NCBI RefSeq assembly: GCF_963675165.1
Contig: NC_087386.1
Location: 6,454,066-6,518,065 of the forward strand
Reading direction: 5' to 3'
DNA length: 64,000 nt
From: Halichondria panicea
Lineage: Eukaryota; Porifera; Demospongiae; Suberitida; Halichondriidae
Positions 50,230-61,500 of the stretch are shown piece by piece. Position numbers and translations under genes: made by a program. The notes under the pieces were generated by a model. That model was not told the DNA's origin and made no database searches. It saw only the letters and a program-made list of their open reading frames with translations. Within the stretch, counting starts at the first letter, position 1. Each line of letters begins with the position of its first letter.

Positions 50230-50970
50230 ATGGGGATCACAGTGGAGTTGTGGAGAGCTCGCATTGGGCAGTTCAGTGGTGGGAGGGGATCACGACCACA
50301 CAGTAAAGCTCCCTCGACAAAACAGCCTCTACACTTCAGTGATACAGTGGGTACTACTGCAAAAGTTGTTCAAGGAGGCTTGCTTTTATTGTTAATTCTC
50401 AAGTTTCTGAGTTCTCACGACAAATCACTTTTGCTAAAACGCACAAGAAATGCTGGTCTCCTGATGATTGCCATTGTTGGGTTGGTCCACTCTCTTGCCC
50501 ATCTCTTGCTGCTAGCTGGAGACATTGAGAGCAATCCTGGGCCACAAATGGGTAAGTTGTATGATTTATATTGTGAAGGTGGATGTTTCTAAATTTTCCA
50601 TATTATTGTTACAGACGAAGTTCTGGCTCTCCATGAGCATCTAGAGGACGCTTACAGCAAGCTGTTCAAGGCTCGTACAGAATGGTTCAATATTGGGCTA
50701 ATTCTAGGTGTCGATGGCAAGACTCTTACTGCTATCCGCCAGGAGCATTCTAGTAACCATGGTGACTGTCTCCGAGATATGTTGGCTCATCGTATCAAAA
50801 CAATGGATTCACTCACTTGGGGAGATCTGTGCAAGAGTCTTAGACATGTCACAGTAGGACGCAGTGATGTGGCTGATGAAATCGAAGCAGGTATTTTTAG
50901 TACAGGTATAGCTGAACCTCTCCAACAAAAATGTGTCAGTATATGGCACTCGTTTGTTTGTGATATCTGA
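50230..50970 (+). CDS. Hydrophobic leader / 2A-like motif / Death-domain protein
   Basis: Exon 1 is 50,230-50,551, exon 2 is 50,615-50,970 (TGA); they join in frame as QM-DEVL, giving 225 residues. Residues 1-48 are basic and Ser/Gly-rich. Hydrophobic segments lie at about 49-60 and 76-95. Residues 96-105 are AGDIESNPGP, a full match to the D-x-E-x-N-P-G-P 2A-like consensus with a leucine run in front, as in active 2A peptides. Ribosome skipping would separate residues 1-104 from a product starting at Pro105. The rest is a Death domain (LEDAYSKLFKARTEWFNIGL, LRDMLAHRIK, LTWGDLCKSLRHVTVG). The intron lies two codons after the 2A. A phase-1 donor-like GCAG|gtattt near 50,891 matches the donor in the related Death exon, so a longer spliced form is possible. 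2A-like leaders are known from sea-urchin NLR proteins and non-LTR retrotransposons; function here is inference. Confidence 0.75.
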
Positions 50971-51039
50971 GTATGCTGACCTGGATTCCATAGTGCTGTG
51001 TTTATAGCATGCATACCTTCCCATTAAAGTTTGTTGTCA

Positions 51040-51045
51040 AATAAA
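51040..51045 (+). terminator. Polyadenylation signal of the 2A/Death-domain gene
   Basis: AATAAA, 70 bases after the TGA at 50,970. A closely related string (tcgttgtcaaataaaaatg) occurs at about 63,937-63,956. Confidence 0.6.
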
Positions 51046-51229
51046 AGCGAGCAAAAGCTGAACTTGCACGTTGACTGCATGGCTAGCTAGATCTAGCTAG
51101 CTATACACGCCGCTTTTATTCGAGGTACGTATTTTCAGCTGTTTTATTTCTTTTTCCCTAAGACTCCTAGTCTCAAAGCTAGACTCCTCCCTAGGGGTCA
51201 AGTTCCTATGTGTGAAACTCATGTTAGAA

Positions 51230-51374
51230 GTCCACGAATTTCTTGGACTGGTATAATTAACCGCACAGGACGTGCATGCCCACTATCTGCCATGAACATG
51301 ATCCTTATATTCATGACTAATTGTGGGCGTGTATGTCTTGTGCGGTTAAATTACCGTTCAAGAAATTCGTGGAC
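51230..51374. repeat. Inverted repeat (~52-bp arms)
   Basis: gtccacgaatttcttggac at 51,230 pairs with the reverse complement ending at 51,374. The arms extend through the taattaaccgcac block with a few mismatches and a ~40-base spacer. Probably a small foldback element in non-coding DNA. Confidence 0.7.
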
Positions 51375-51450
51375 TTTTAACAGGCGTTTCATTAGAGGAA
51401 CACTTAACCAGACTATCTCTATATCCCCTAAGTAGGAGCAAAAGTGCATA

Positions 51451-51868
51451 AGAAGAGAAGAGTGTCGAACTACTGATATCTACACAAACACTGTGCACAA
51501 AGTAACATGACTCACACGTGATAAAGTATTGTAAACATACTAGTAATCTCCTAGTAAATGTTAACCGTGACGTTTTTAGGGGTGTGGTATCTAGCTAGTT
51601 GTTTGTGTTTAACGTTTAGAGCTCATGGAGCTGCTCACGCACACTGATAGGAGACGATCTCTTCACAAAAATCATCTAAATAGAGACAATAGTCGAGTTG
51701 ATCCTCTTCACTTGCACTCTTTATTCACTATTAACAACTTCTGTGCATTGCGTAATTATGCGCAAACGTCATCAATTGCGATACTCACGTGCAATTGACA
51801 GGATGTCACGTTACTTTGTGCACAGTGTTTGTGTAGAGGTATCGGTAGTTCAACACTCTTCTCTTCTG
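51451..51868. mobile_element. Element with ~62-bp inverted ends
   Basis: agaagagaagagtgtcgaac at 51,451 and tacacaaacactgtgcacaa at 51,481 recur in reverse complement at 51,802-51,868. The interior of about 290 bases has no coding capacity. No target duplication could be fixed. Confidence 0.6.
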
Positions 51869-52325
51869 CCTGGCCTCGAGACTACAAGACTTTGCTGTGT
51901 TCTTAATGCACCACTGAAACTCAGCTATCAAAGTTCAGCATGCCTGTGATGCTCTTGTTACTTGCTGCTTACTAGCCAGCTTTCATGCTCATACATACAT
52001 CTGCATTTATTGTGTAACACTCCTATAGTACATAATTATGATCTGAGTCAGATACCACACCGTACACTACAATGTGACTAGAGCAGGTATGTTTCAAGGG
52101 TATTAACTTTTGGAATGACCATGCATGCATGGCTAAGGCAGGTGGGCTGCCATCAGAAATTACGCTATTAACCACAGTATGGTTGTAGACACTAGTATGA
52201 CATGCGGCGACCTTATGCACTTACCTTTTTATTGCCAATTATTAATTTTGGCGACACTCACCTTGATTTGCCAAAATTACCCGCTATATATATATGGTAT
52301 GGTTTATGGTCTATATATATAACAG
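51869..52325. other. Non-coding stretch before ankyrin gene 2
   Basis: No exon recognised. The last part (52,230-52,300) contains a gccaattattaattttggcg / gccaaaattacccgct pair, a short inverted motif also present upstream of the C exon at 61,919. Confidence 0.4.
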
Positions 52326-52584
52326 GACAACCAGACAGCTCTGTATGCAGCCAGTAGTCATGGACATGATGAGATAGTGAGGGTCCTCTTAGCAGCCAAG
52401 GCTACAGTCAACACTGAGGACAAGGTTAGTTTTGTTGTACAAACACATTTACCACAACATTGATGTATGCGCATGCATGCAGGATGGACAGACCCCTCTT
52501 TACATAGCCAGTTACATTGGTCATCAGAAATGTATGGAGCTCCTAATCAATGCTGGGGCCAGTGTTGATGTGACCACAGAAGAG
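52326..52584 (+). CDS. Ankyrin exons C and D of gene 2
   Basis: C 52,326-52,424 (DNQTALYAASSHGHDEIV). D 52,483-52,584 is 102 nt (DGQTPLYIASYIGHQKCM, ending VDVTTEE). The intron between them is 58 nt. The intron after D is interrupted 11 bases past the donor by a 765-bp element. Confidence 0.85.
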
Positions 52585-55500
52585 GTGAGTGTAAGCATAG
52601 ATTGAAAAGGAAGGGGATTGGAAACGACCAGGCCTCCCTGTGTAAATGGTTGAAACACTCCGCGTTATGATTTCGCGCTCGCGATTATTTTTGTTTTGAC
52701 CGTACTCTGGTTGTATTTCAACTGTTTCTAGCTCTCCTATCCACTAGCGATCACTCAGAGGCTGGGAGGTTACTCTAGAGAAGTAAGTTTACACCACTGA
52801 CAAGCTCTAACTTGTCTAAGTCCGCTGTCTTTACTCTGTTTTTAGTTTTTGTTGAGTATAGCTTGAATTACTCCATGTCAACTTTTCTCTTTCCCTGCTG
52901 CAAAGCCTAAACAGCAAAAGACATTGCTTGACTTGGTTATTATGTATCTAAGTGCTATATAGAATGGTTTCATGCCATGGATAAGCTTTACTGTTCATAA
53001 ACGTTTGCAGTATAGTCCTTCAAACTGCTTTAATATACTTTTAGACACACCACGGGCCTTAACCTCTCACGACTTCATAGTAAGGGCTGTTCCTTCTTTT
53101 ATAGCATTTATTTGTTTAGTGATAGTGGTTGCGTTGCTTAGTCGACCTTTTAGAGCTATATTCTCTTTACTTTTTAGAATATTCAACATTAAAAGTGATC
53201 AATTTCACCATTTCTATGTACAGCACATTGTATGGCAGCCAAGACAGGTAATGAGCATGCTGATTATAAAATAATCCCTTGTAGTTTTAGCCACACCCTA
53301 TAACGCGGAGTGTTTCACGCAAAAATTTTCGTTTCCAATCCCCTTCCTTTTCAATCTATGGTGTAAGTAGCTGTACACACGTCTTATAGAGATCACTATA
53401 GCCTATACAGAGCCGTCCCATGCATGTTCTGTTTACCTGTGTTGCTGGCACCAGAGTTAGTCACATGTTTTTGCATGTAGAGAGCACTGGTATAGTTGTG
53501 TATGATGTAAATGTATAGTCACGTGATTGCCTTGAGGCGTAGCCGCACGAAGGATACGGTAAAGCTGACTGTGTAGTTCTACGGTGGCCCTGAGCACTAC
53601 TAGTAGTTTACCTTAGCTACTTGATAGTTCAACTACCTTAGCTACTTTGAAGTTGACCTTTGAACTGTATGTTAATGCTGCTGTAGCCATGCTCTACATA
53701 GCGACTAGAGATCAATAATGAGAGCTACATATATATATACAGGTACTGAGGATTATCTGCAGCCGGTCAGTTCTACCCTATGGGTAACAACAATGCAAGA
53801 CGAGAGTACCACACTTGATTCATTTGGAAGTTACATGTTATTCAACAAAACTATAGTCTAATAGCTTGGGGGCAAATCAATAGGATTAGGATACCACTTT
53901 CTCCTCTTCCCCTTCCCCTCCCCCTCTGAGAAAAGGTCTGGCCACCATGCAGACTAATACAATACATGCAGTTCAAGTTCTCTGTGTATCTATAGGTCTA
54001 TGCCTAATCCACAATTGCAGCACAAGAATTCTGTCTATACAATGGTTCTGGTGTGGTACTCTCGTCTTACATTGCTGTTAGATAATCCTCAGTACCTGTA
54101 TACATATGTAGCTTAGTCTCGAGTTCCAGCCAGTTCTCATTGTAAGCGTGGGAGGGAGAGAACCATCTGGTGACTCTGGGGGCAGAGCGTTCTGTCAGTC
54201 AGGAATGTAATCATCCTGTTAACCAGGTGGATAATAACCCACAATTAGAACTGTGTATTCTCGAAGCTATCTTATATTCTTGTGGGTAAGGCTCCAATGA
54301 ATATACTCTACCAACATTCTGTCCGACGACAGATGCCCAGAGTCACCAGACGGTTCTCTCCCTCCCACGCTTACAATGAGAACCAGCTGGAATTCGAGAC
54401 TAATATGTAGCTCTCATTATTGATCTCTAGTCGCTATGTAGAGTATGGCTACAGTAGAATTAATGTACAGTTCAAAGGTCAACTGCGAAGTAGCTATAAG
54501 GTACTTGAACTATCAAGTAGCTAAGGTAGGTAAACTATCAAGTAGCTAAGGTGAACTACTATAGCTAGTAGCACGCTCAGGGCCACCATATTCAAAATGA
54601 GTTAGTAAAGCGCTAGCCTCGAGACCAGGCTGATTAATTAAAATACGGCCTGGTCTCTATTGCATGGATGATAGTGCACATGCGCGAACTGAGTTACCCA
54701 GAATCTGGGTAACTCGTTATACTTTAGTAAACCTTTGGAAAATTATACCATAAACTAGTTTGTTTACTACTTTCTTTCCGTATTAATTTTAACAAATACT
54801 TGTCTCCGGTGAAGCCGTGGCTTATGCTCTCTATTGCCTTGTCGAGAAGACTTGCTGGCTAGCTGTGGCCCTCTATGGTGTTGTTGAGAAAGAACATATT
54901 AACTACGCTGCAATGAAGGCATCCAAAATCCTGAACCTACTAAGGAGGAACCTCCACCACTCTTCTAAGACAGCCAAATCTAAAGCCTACACTGGACTAG
55001 TCCACCCTAACCTGGAGTATGCAGCTCCAGTTTGGTCTCCGCACAAAGTGTGCGACATCAGTAATCTGGAAAAAGTGCAGAAAAGGGCAGCAAGGTGGAT
55101 AGGGGCCAAATGGAATAGAACACAATGGGACAAATCTTACGAGGAGTGTGCAGACATAATCTCAACTGGCTCACCCTGACTAAACGTCATGAGTTTCTAA
55201 TCTGCTGTCAGACATTTAAAATAATGAACAAAATGGATTGCCTCCAATTCTCGGATTTTTACTCCTTCAATACTTTAAACACTCGTTCTCATAGTCTTTC
55301 TTTAGTTTGTAAATACGCTAGTTTAAATAGCTATAGATTTTCTTTTTTTGTTAATAGTATTTTCCTGTGGAATTTGTTACCCGCTACAATTGCTTACAGT
55401 TGTTCGTATAGTATTTTTAAATCTAACCTTAAGACTTACTTTTTTAATAGTTTTCTAGTTTTTAGCCTTTTAAAATGTCTTGGTTTGTTTGTTCTGTTCT

Positions 55501-58500
55501 TGTTGTTTGCTTTTTGTTTTGTTTATTTATTTGTTTGTTTGTTTGTTTGTGTAATGGGGAGCACCTTTGTAAGGCAATATTGCCTATGTGTGACCCTTTC
55601 CCCTAGCTGTGGATAAATTTATTCAATTCAAGAAGGCTTGCACACTAGTCTGAAGCCAGAAGAATTAAGCTCTTATTTGTACAGAAACCAAGTTCAAAAC
55701 ATCACGACCATCCAACCATCATAGAGGTAGATGAGAGCCTATTCTGGTTTCAGACTAGTGTGCAATTAAGCCTTCTCGACAACACCATAGAGTGCCACAG
55801 CTATAGCTATAGCTAGCTAGGCTATAAAGCTTCATATTATCAAGGGCGTATGAATAGAAGAGGGCATGCAACTACAATCTATCGTATTACAAATGGGCTT
55901 GCAGTTCTCTTCTTACTCTTGCAGCTACCAATACTAAGCGTTCTATAGTGCAGAGCTAACAACTACTAAGTAGAGTATACCAGAACTCGGTGAACAAGTT
56001 TTGCTACGCAGTCTTCTGAAAAGGCTGCAATGGCATTCCAAGTAAGCTAAACTAGGCATAACTCGAGAACGAAGCATTATTTTGCAAATCCACGAATTAT
56101 AATTCAAATAAACATGACTAGAAGCCTATAATTATATAGAAATCTTTACTTGCACTTGATTGATCCTTGAGCAGCTGTAGCAGTTTACACAGACACCCAG
56201 ACACACAAACACACTACCGTATACCTCGCTTGCGCATTTGTATCAAGGCATAATTATCTGTGCTAGTATATAGATATGTTATGTAGATTTGACACATCTA
56301 CCAAGGCATCAGCACCCGCGCATTATATAATGAGTGGGTCTGTGATGATTGATGGTTCACCTGCTCACACTATCTTCTCTGTACAGGATGGAGCCACTGC
56401 ATTGTATGTAGCCGCTCAGAATGGTCATGTGAGGGCAGTTCAAGTGTTAATCGTGGCAAAGGCTCAAGTGAACATTCAAAAGACGGTGAGATTTACTACT
56501 TGGGTGCTATTATAATTATTTGGGTGTGTATAGGATGGTTGGACAGCATTGCACATTGCCAGTCAGGAGGGTCACTGTGAAATTGTTAGAATGTTGTTGG
56601 AGGCCAAAGCTGACGTCAACATCAAGACTACTGTGAGTCACGCCGCATGGTGGTGTTTGTGTACCTTGCTGATTCCATGGTTGAGTGTGTGTACTGTCAC
56701 CTCTGTATGTATGACTGCATGGAAGTCACTCAGTATAGTTGTATTGTCAACTTGGTGTTCTGTACTTGAGCTTTGCTAGTTGAGTCTTCGCTAGTTAGTG
56801 ACCTTTTGTTGGTAACATGCGGAGACTATAAATGACAAGCAACTTGTAAGAATAGCTAGCTAACCAGCCACTAAAGTGAAGTAAGAAAAAATGCTGATGT
56901 GACTAGTGAACCTGTTGACATAGATCTGCATGTCTGGTATTCACTGTGCATGCAATCTTCATCACTTATTGGGCTGCTCTCACATTGTCATATTCTTTCA
57001 CATTATAATGCAGAACATGAAATTGCTATATTTCTGTACAACTTGTCGATCTAGTTGTTAATTAATTAAGGTTACGGTAAACTAGATGTAGCAGCTAAAA
57101 TGAGTTAGAGTCCAGCTGAAACGCAGTAGTCATTTCATGGCTCGAATCGACTTTTTTACTGGGTATATAGCTTAGGTATACAGTCTACTGTAGCTTCACT
57201 ATATGCAGGGCGGCTCGAGGATATATTTTAAAAAGGCTATACCAAAAGGCTGTTTTCCTTGGCTCAGACCACCATTTACTATTATTTTGTGAGAGTTTTT
57301 TGGCCTGGAAAGAAGAAAAGCCTTGTGAGCTGCCCTCCAGAATGGTAAAAAGCATTGTATAAGAGCAAGAACACAGAGCTAGATATACTAGACATATTTT
57401 TCGAGGGTATTAATTTCTGCTATTTCTGCGAATGATAGTAAAATCATGTATACCCGCAGATAATTGGGATAATGCACTTGTGAGTAATTAGAAATGCTGT
57501 TGATTTTACAATTGAGCCTCGGCAGAATTTAATACATGCAAATTTGACAAATCTACCTGTAAAATATGTAACCTGAAGGTATTTATCACGTATGTGCTTC
57601 AAACTCTGAATTTATAGTTTCATGGGAATATTCATGAGCGAACAGTTTATGCCTATAATTTCTAAGGATAATATTATGGTGTAGTGCTGTGTACAGCTTG
57701 GATCTTGCTATACATGGCTGCTAGCACTTAGCAGATACTTCAATGCAGGTTGCATGCATGGTTTTGTTGCATTTCTCACAACATTATTTACACAGTTGGG
57801 AGCGACCCCTCTTTGGGCAGCCAGTTTTCATGGTCAACAGAAATGTATGAAGCTCCTAATCGATGCTGGGGCCAATGTTGATGTACCCAATGAGGTGAGT
57901 GTAAGTATAGCTGTACACACATCTCAGAGGCCACTAGCCACAGAGCCTCCCCATGTTCTGTTGACCTGGTCCATTATATATAGACACCAGAACTAGTCAT
58001 GTTTGTGTAGAGAGCACTGGTGGTTGGTGTATCCCCTGACATTAATGTAGATAGTCATGTGATATTGTATAGTGAGTGGGTCTGTGATGAGTGATGGTTC
58101 ACCTGCTCACACTATCTTGACTCTGTACAGGCTGGAGCCACTGCGTTGAATGTAGCTGCTCAGAGTGGTCATGTGAGGGCAGTGGAAGTGTTGATTGCTG
58201 CAATGGCTCAAGTGAACATTCAAGTGAAGGTGAGATTTACTGCTTGTCTGCTTAAAAGTATTTGGATCTGTACAGAATGGAGCCACAGCATTGTACATGG
58301 CCAGTCAGAATGGTCATTGCGGAATTGTTAGAATGTTGTTGGAGGCCAAAGCTGATGTCAACATCAAGACTACTGTGAGTCACGCTGCATGCATGGTGGT
58401 GTTTGTGTACCCTGCTGATTCCATGGTTGAGTGTTGTGTGTACTGTCACCTCTGTATGTATATGACTGCATGGACCGGGGCGTGCAGGGGAGGTGCTTTG

Positions 58501-61500
58501 GGCACCCCCACCTGACTCTACTTAAAGCTTACTTAAAGATCCAGTTGAGCTCAGCACTCCAGATTTAGCTTGTTAGCTGCATACTGAACTAGATAATCTA
58601 GCTATTCACCTAAGAGAGTAGTTTTTAGTTAGTAGTTGGACTCGAGTTATGAAAGAATTTGTTGATTTGCATGCTGGTTTTAAATTTTAAACTGCATGGA
58701 AGGTCACAGAGGGTTCAGCTATTCACTTCCTGCATGCATGGGTGGAGCTATATTTGTATGTAGGCTTCTCTATGCATTGGGCCATGCCCAACTATGCAGA
58801 TGATGTCACTAATAAGAGGTGTGGTTTCTGGTCAACCAAATTTCGGCACTGCGCGGCTGAAAATTAGGCGCTTTGCACCATCTTTTATTTATAAAAACAC
58901 CCCCTTCTCCAAAATCCTGGCTACGCCCCTGATGGAGGTCACTCAGTATAGTTGTATTGTCAACTTGGTATTCTGTGTACTTGAGCTTCGCTAGTTGAGT
59001 CTTCGCTAGTTGGTGACCTTTTGTTGGTAACATGCGGAGACTATAAATAACAATAAGAATAGCTAGCTAACCAGCCACTAAAGTAAAGTAAGAAAAGATG
59101 CTCATGTGACTAGTGAACCTGTAGGCGTAGATCTGCATGTCTGGTATTCACTGTGCATGCAACCTTCATCACTTATTGGGCTGCTCTCACTTGTCATGTT
59201 CTTTCACATAATTATAATGCAGAACATGAAATGGCTATATTTCTGTACAACTTGTCGATGTAGTTGTTAATTAATTAAGGTTACGGTAAACTAGATGTAG
59301 CGGCTAAAATGAGTTAGAGTCCAGCTGAAACGCAGTAGTCATTTCATGGCTTGAATAGACATTTTTACCATAAAGCTTAGGTATACAGTCTACTGTAGCT
59401 TCACTATATGCAGGGCGGCTCGAGGATATATTTTGAAAAAAGGCTATACCAAAAGGCTGTTTTCCTTGGCTCAGACCACCATTTACTATTATTTTATGAG
59501 AGTTTTTTGGCCTGGAAAGAAGAAAAGCCTTGTGAGCTGCCCTCCAGAATGGTAAAAAGCATCGTATAACAGCAAGAACACAGAGCTAGATATACTAGAT
59601 ATATTTTTCGAGGGTGTTAATTTCTGCTATTTCTGCTAATGATAGTAAAATCATGTATACTCGCAGATAATTGGAAAATGCGATTAAAATCACTTGTAGA
59701 AAACGCTGTTGATTTTATAATTGAGCCTGCGCAGAATTTAATACATGCAAATTTAACAAATCTACTTGTAAAAATATGTAACCTGAAGGTAGTTAATCAC
59801 GTATGTGCTTCAAACTCTGAATTTATAGTTTCATGGGAATATTCATGAGCAAACAGTTTACGTCTACAGTAGACTCTCGTTAATCCGGTCACCCTTGGGA
59901 CCATGCAGCTTGGCCGGAATAGCGAGGTGGCTGTATTTCGGGAAATAGCCGCAGCTTAAAAACGACCTTACCTCGAATCTAATGACTAATTTTGCGGTTC
60001 TTGTCTCGAGGATAATGAAGGATAATGAATCATTCTGTTCTCTCTTTAAGTGTAATCCTTGCTAAACCACACCCAAAACGCCATATCTGGCCATAATACA
60101 CGTATAAAATTACATTGAAAACCTTGAAAGCACTGGTATACGGAATAGCGAGTGGCCGTACTTCAGGGTGAGTTTTGTGCAGTAAACATAATTATAGCTA
60201 GCATTCCGTGCCAAACCAAATGGCTGGTATATCGAGGTGGCCGTACTTCAGAGAGCCGGAATAGCAAGAGTCTACTGTATAATCCCTAAGGATAATATTA
60301 TGGTGTATAGTGCTGTGTACAGCTTGGATCTTGCTATACATGGCTGCTAGCACTTGGCAGATACTTCAATGCAGGTTGCATGCATGGTTTTGTTGCATTT
60401 CTCACAACATGCATTTACACAGTTGGGAGCGACCCCTCTTTGGGTAGCCAGTTTCAATGGTCAACAGAAATGTATGGAGCTTCTAATCAATGCTGGGGCC
60501 AATGTTAATGTATACCCAATCAGGTGAGTGTAAGTAGCTGTACACACATCTCAGAGGCCACTAGCCACAATGATGAGTGATGGTTCACCTGCTCACACTA
60601 TCTTGACTCTGTACAGGGATACACTGCGTTGTGGGTAGCTGCTCAGAATGGTCATGTGAGGGCAGTGGAAGTGTTGATTGCTGCAATGGCTCAAGTGAAC
60701 ATTCAAGCGAAGGTGAGATTTACTGTTTGTCTGCTTAAAAGTATTTGGATCTGTACAGGATGGAGCCACTGCATTTTACGTGGCCAGTCAGAATGGTCAC
60801 TGTGGAATTGTTAGAATGTTGTTGGAGGCCAAGGCTGACGTCAACATCAAGAATAATGTGAGTCACGCTGCATGCATGGTGGTGTTTGTGTACTCTGCTG
60901 ATTCCATGGTTGAGTGTGTGTACTGTCATCTCTGTGTATGAGTGGACTGAGTAGTGGAGAGTGTACAATTAGCTGGTCCAGTTGCAGTGATATATAATTA
61001 TATGGTTTATGGTCTATAACAGAACAACCAGACAGCTCTGCATGTAGCCAGCAGTAATGGACATGACGAGATAGTGAGGGTCCTCTTAGCAGCCAAGGCT
61101 ACAGTCAGCACTCAGGAGAAGGTTGGTTTTGTTTTACAAACACATTTCCCACAACATGCTGTTTACATTGTTTTCCTCCTATGTACAGTCGGGACGGACT
61201 CCTCTTTGGACAGCCAGTTTTAGTGGTCAACAGAAATGTATGGAGCTCCTAATTGATGCTGGGGCCAATGTTGATGTACCCAATGAGGTGAGTGTAAGTA
61301 GCTGTACACACATCTCAGAGGCCACTAGCCACAATGATGAGTGATGGTTCACCTGCTCACACTATCTTGACTCTGTACAGGATGGAGCCACTGCGTTGTA
61401 TGTAGCTACTCAGAATGGTCATGTGAGGGCAGTGGAAGTGTTGATTGCTGCAATGGCTCAAGTGAATATTCAAGCGAAGGTAAGATTTACTGCTTGTCTG

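Larger units (their letters stand above)
58937..60530 (+). repeat. Segmental duplicate, second copy
   Basis: Counterpart of 56,720-57,900, including shared non-coding sequence such as gcagggcggctcgaggatat and a D-type exon at its end. It is longer because of the MITE at 59,867-60,277. Confidence 0.85.

Noticed and set aside
52972-53274. 100-codon frame with hydrophobic stretches inside the 765-bp MITE
   Set aside because: No recognisable domain, lies in a short non-autonomous element, and no splice or start context supports it.
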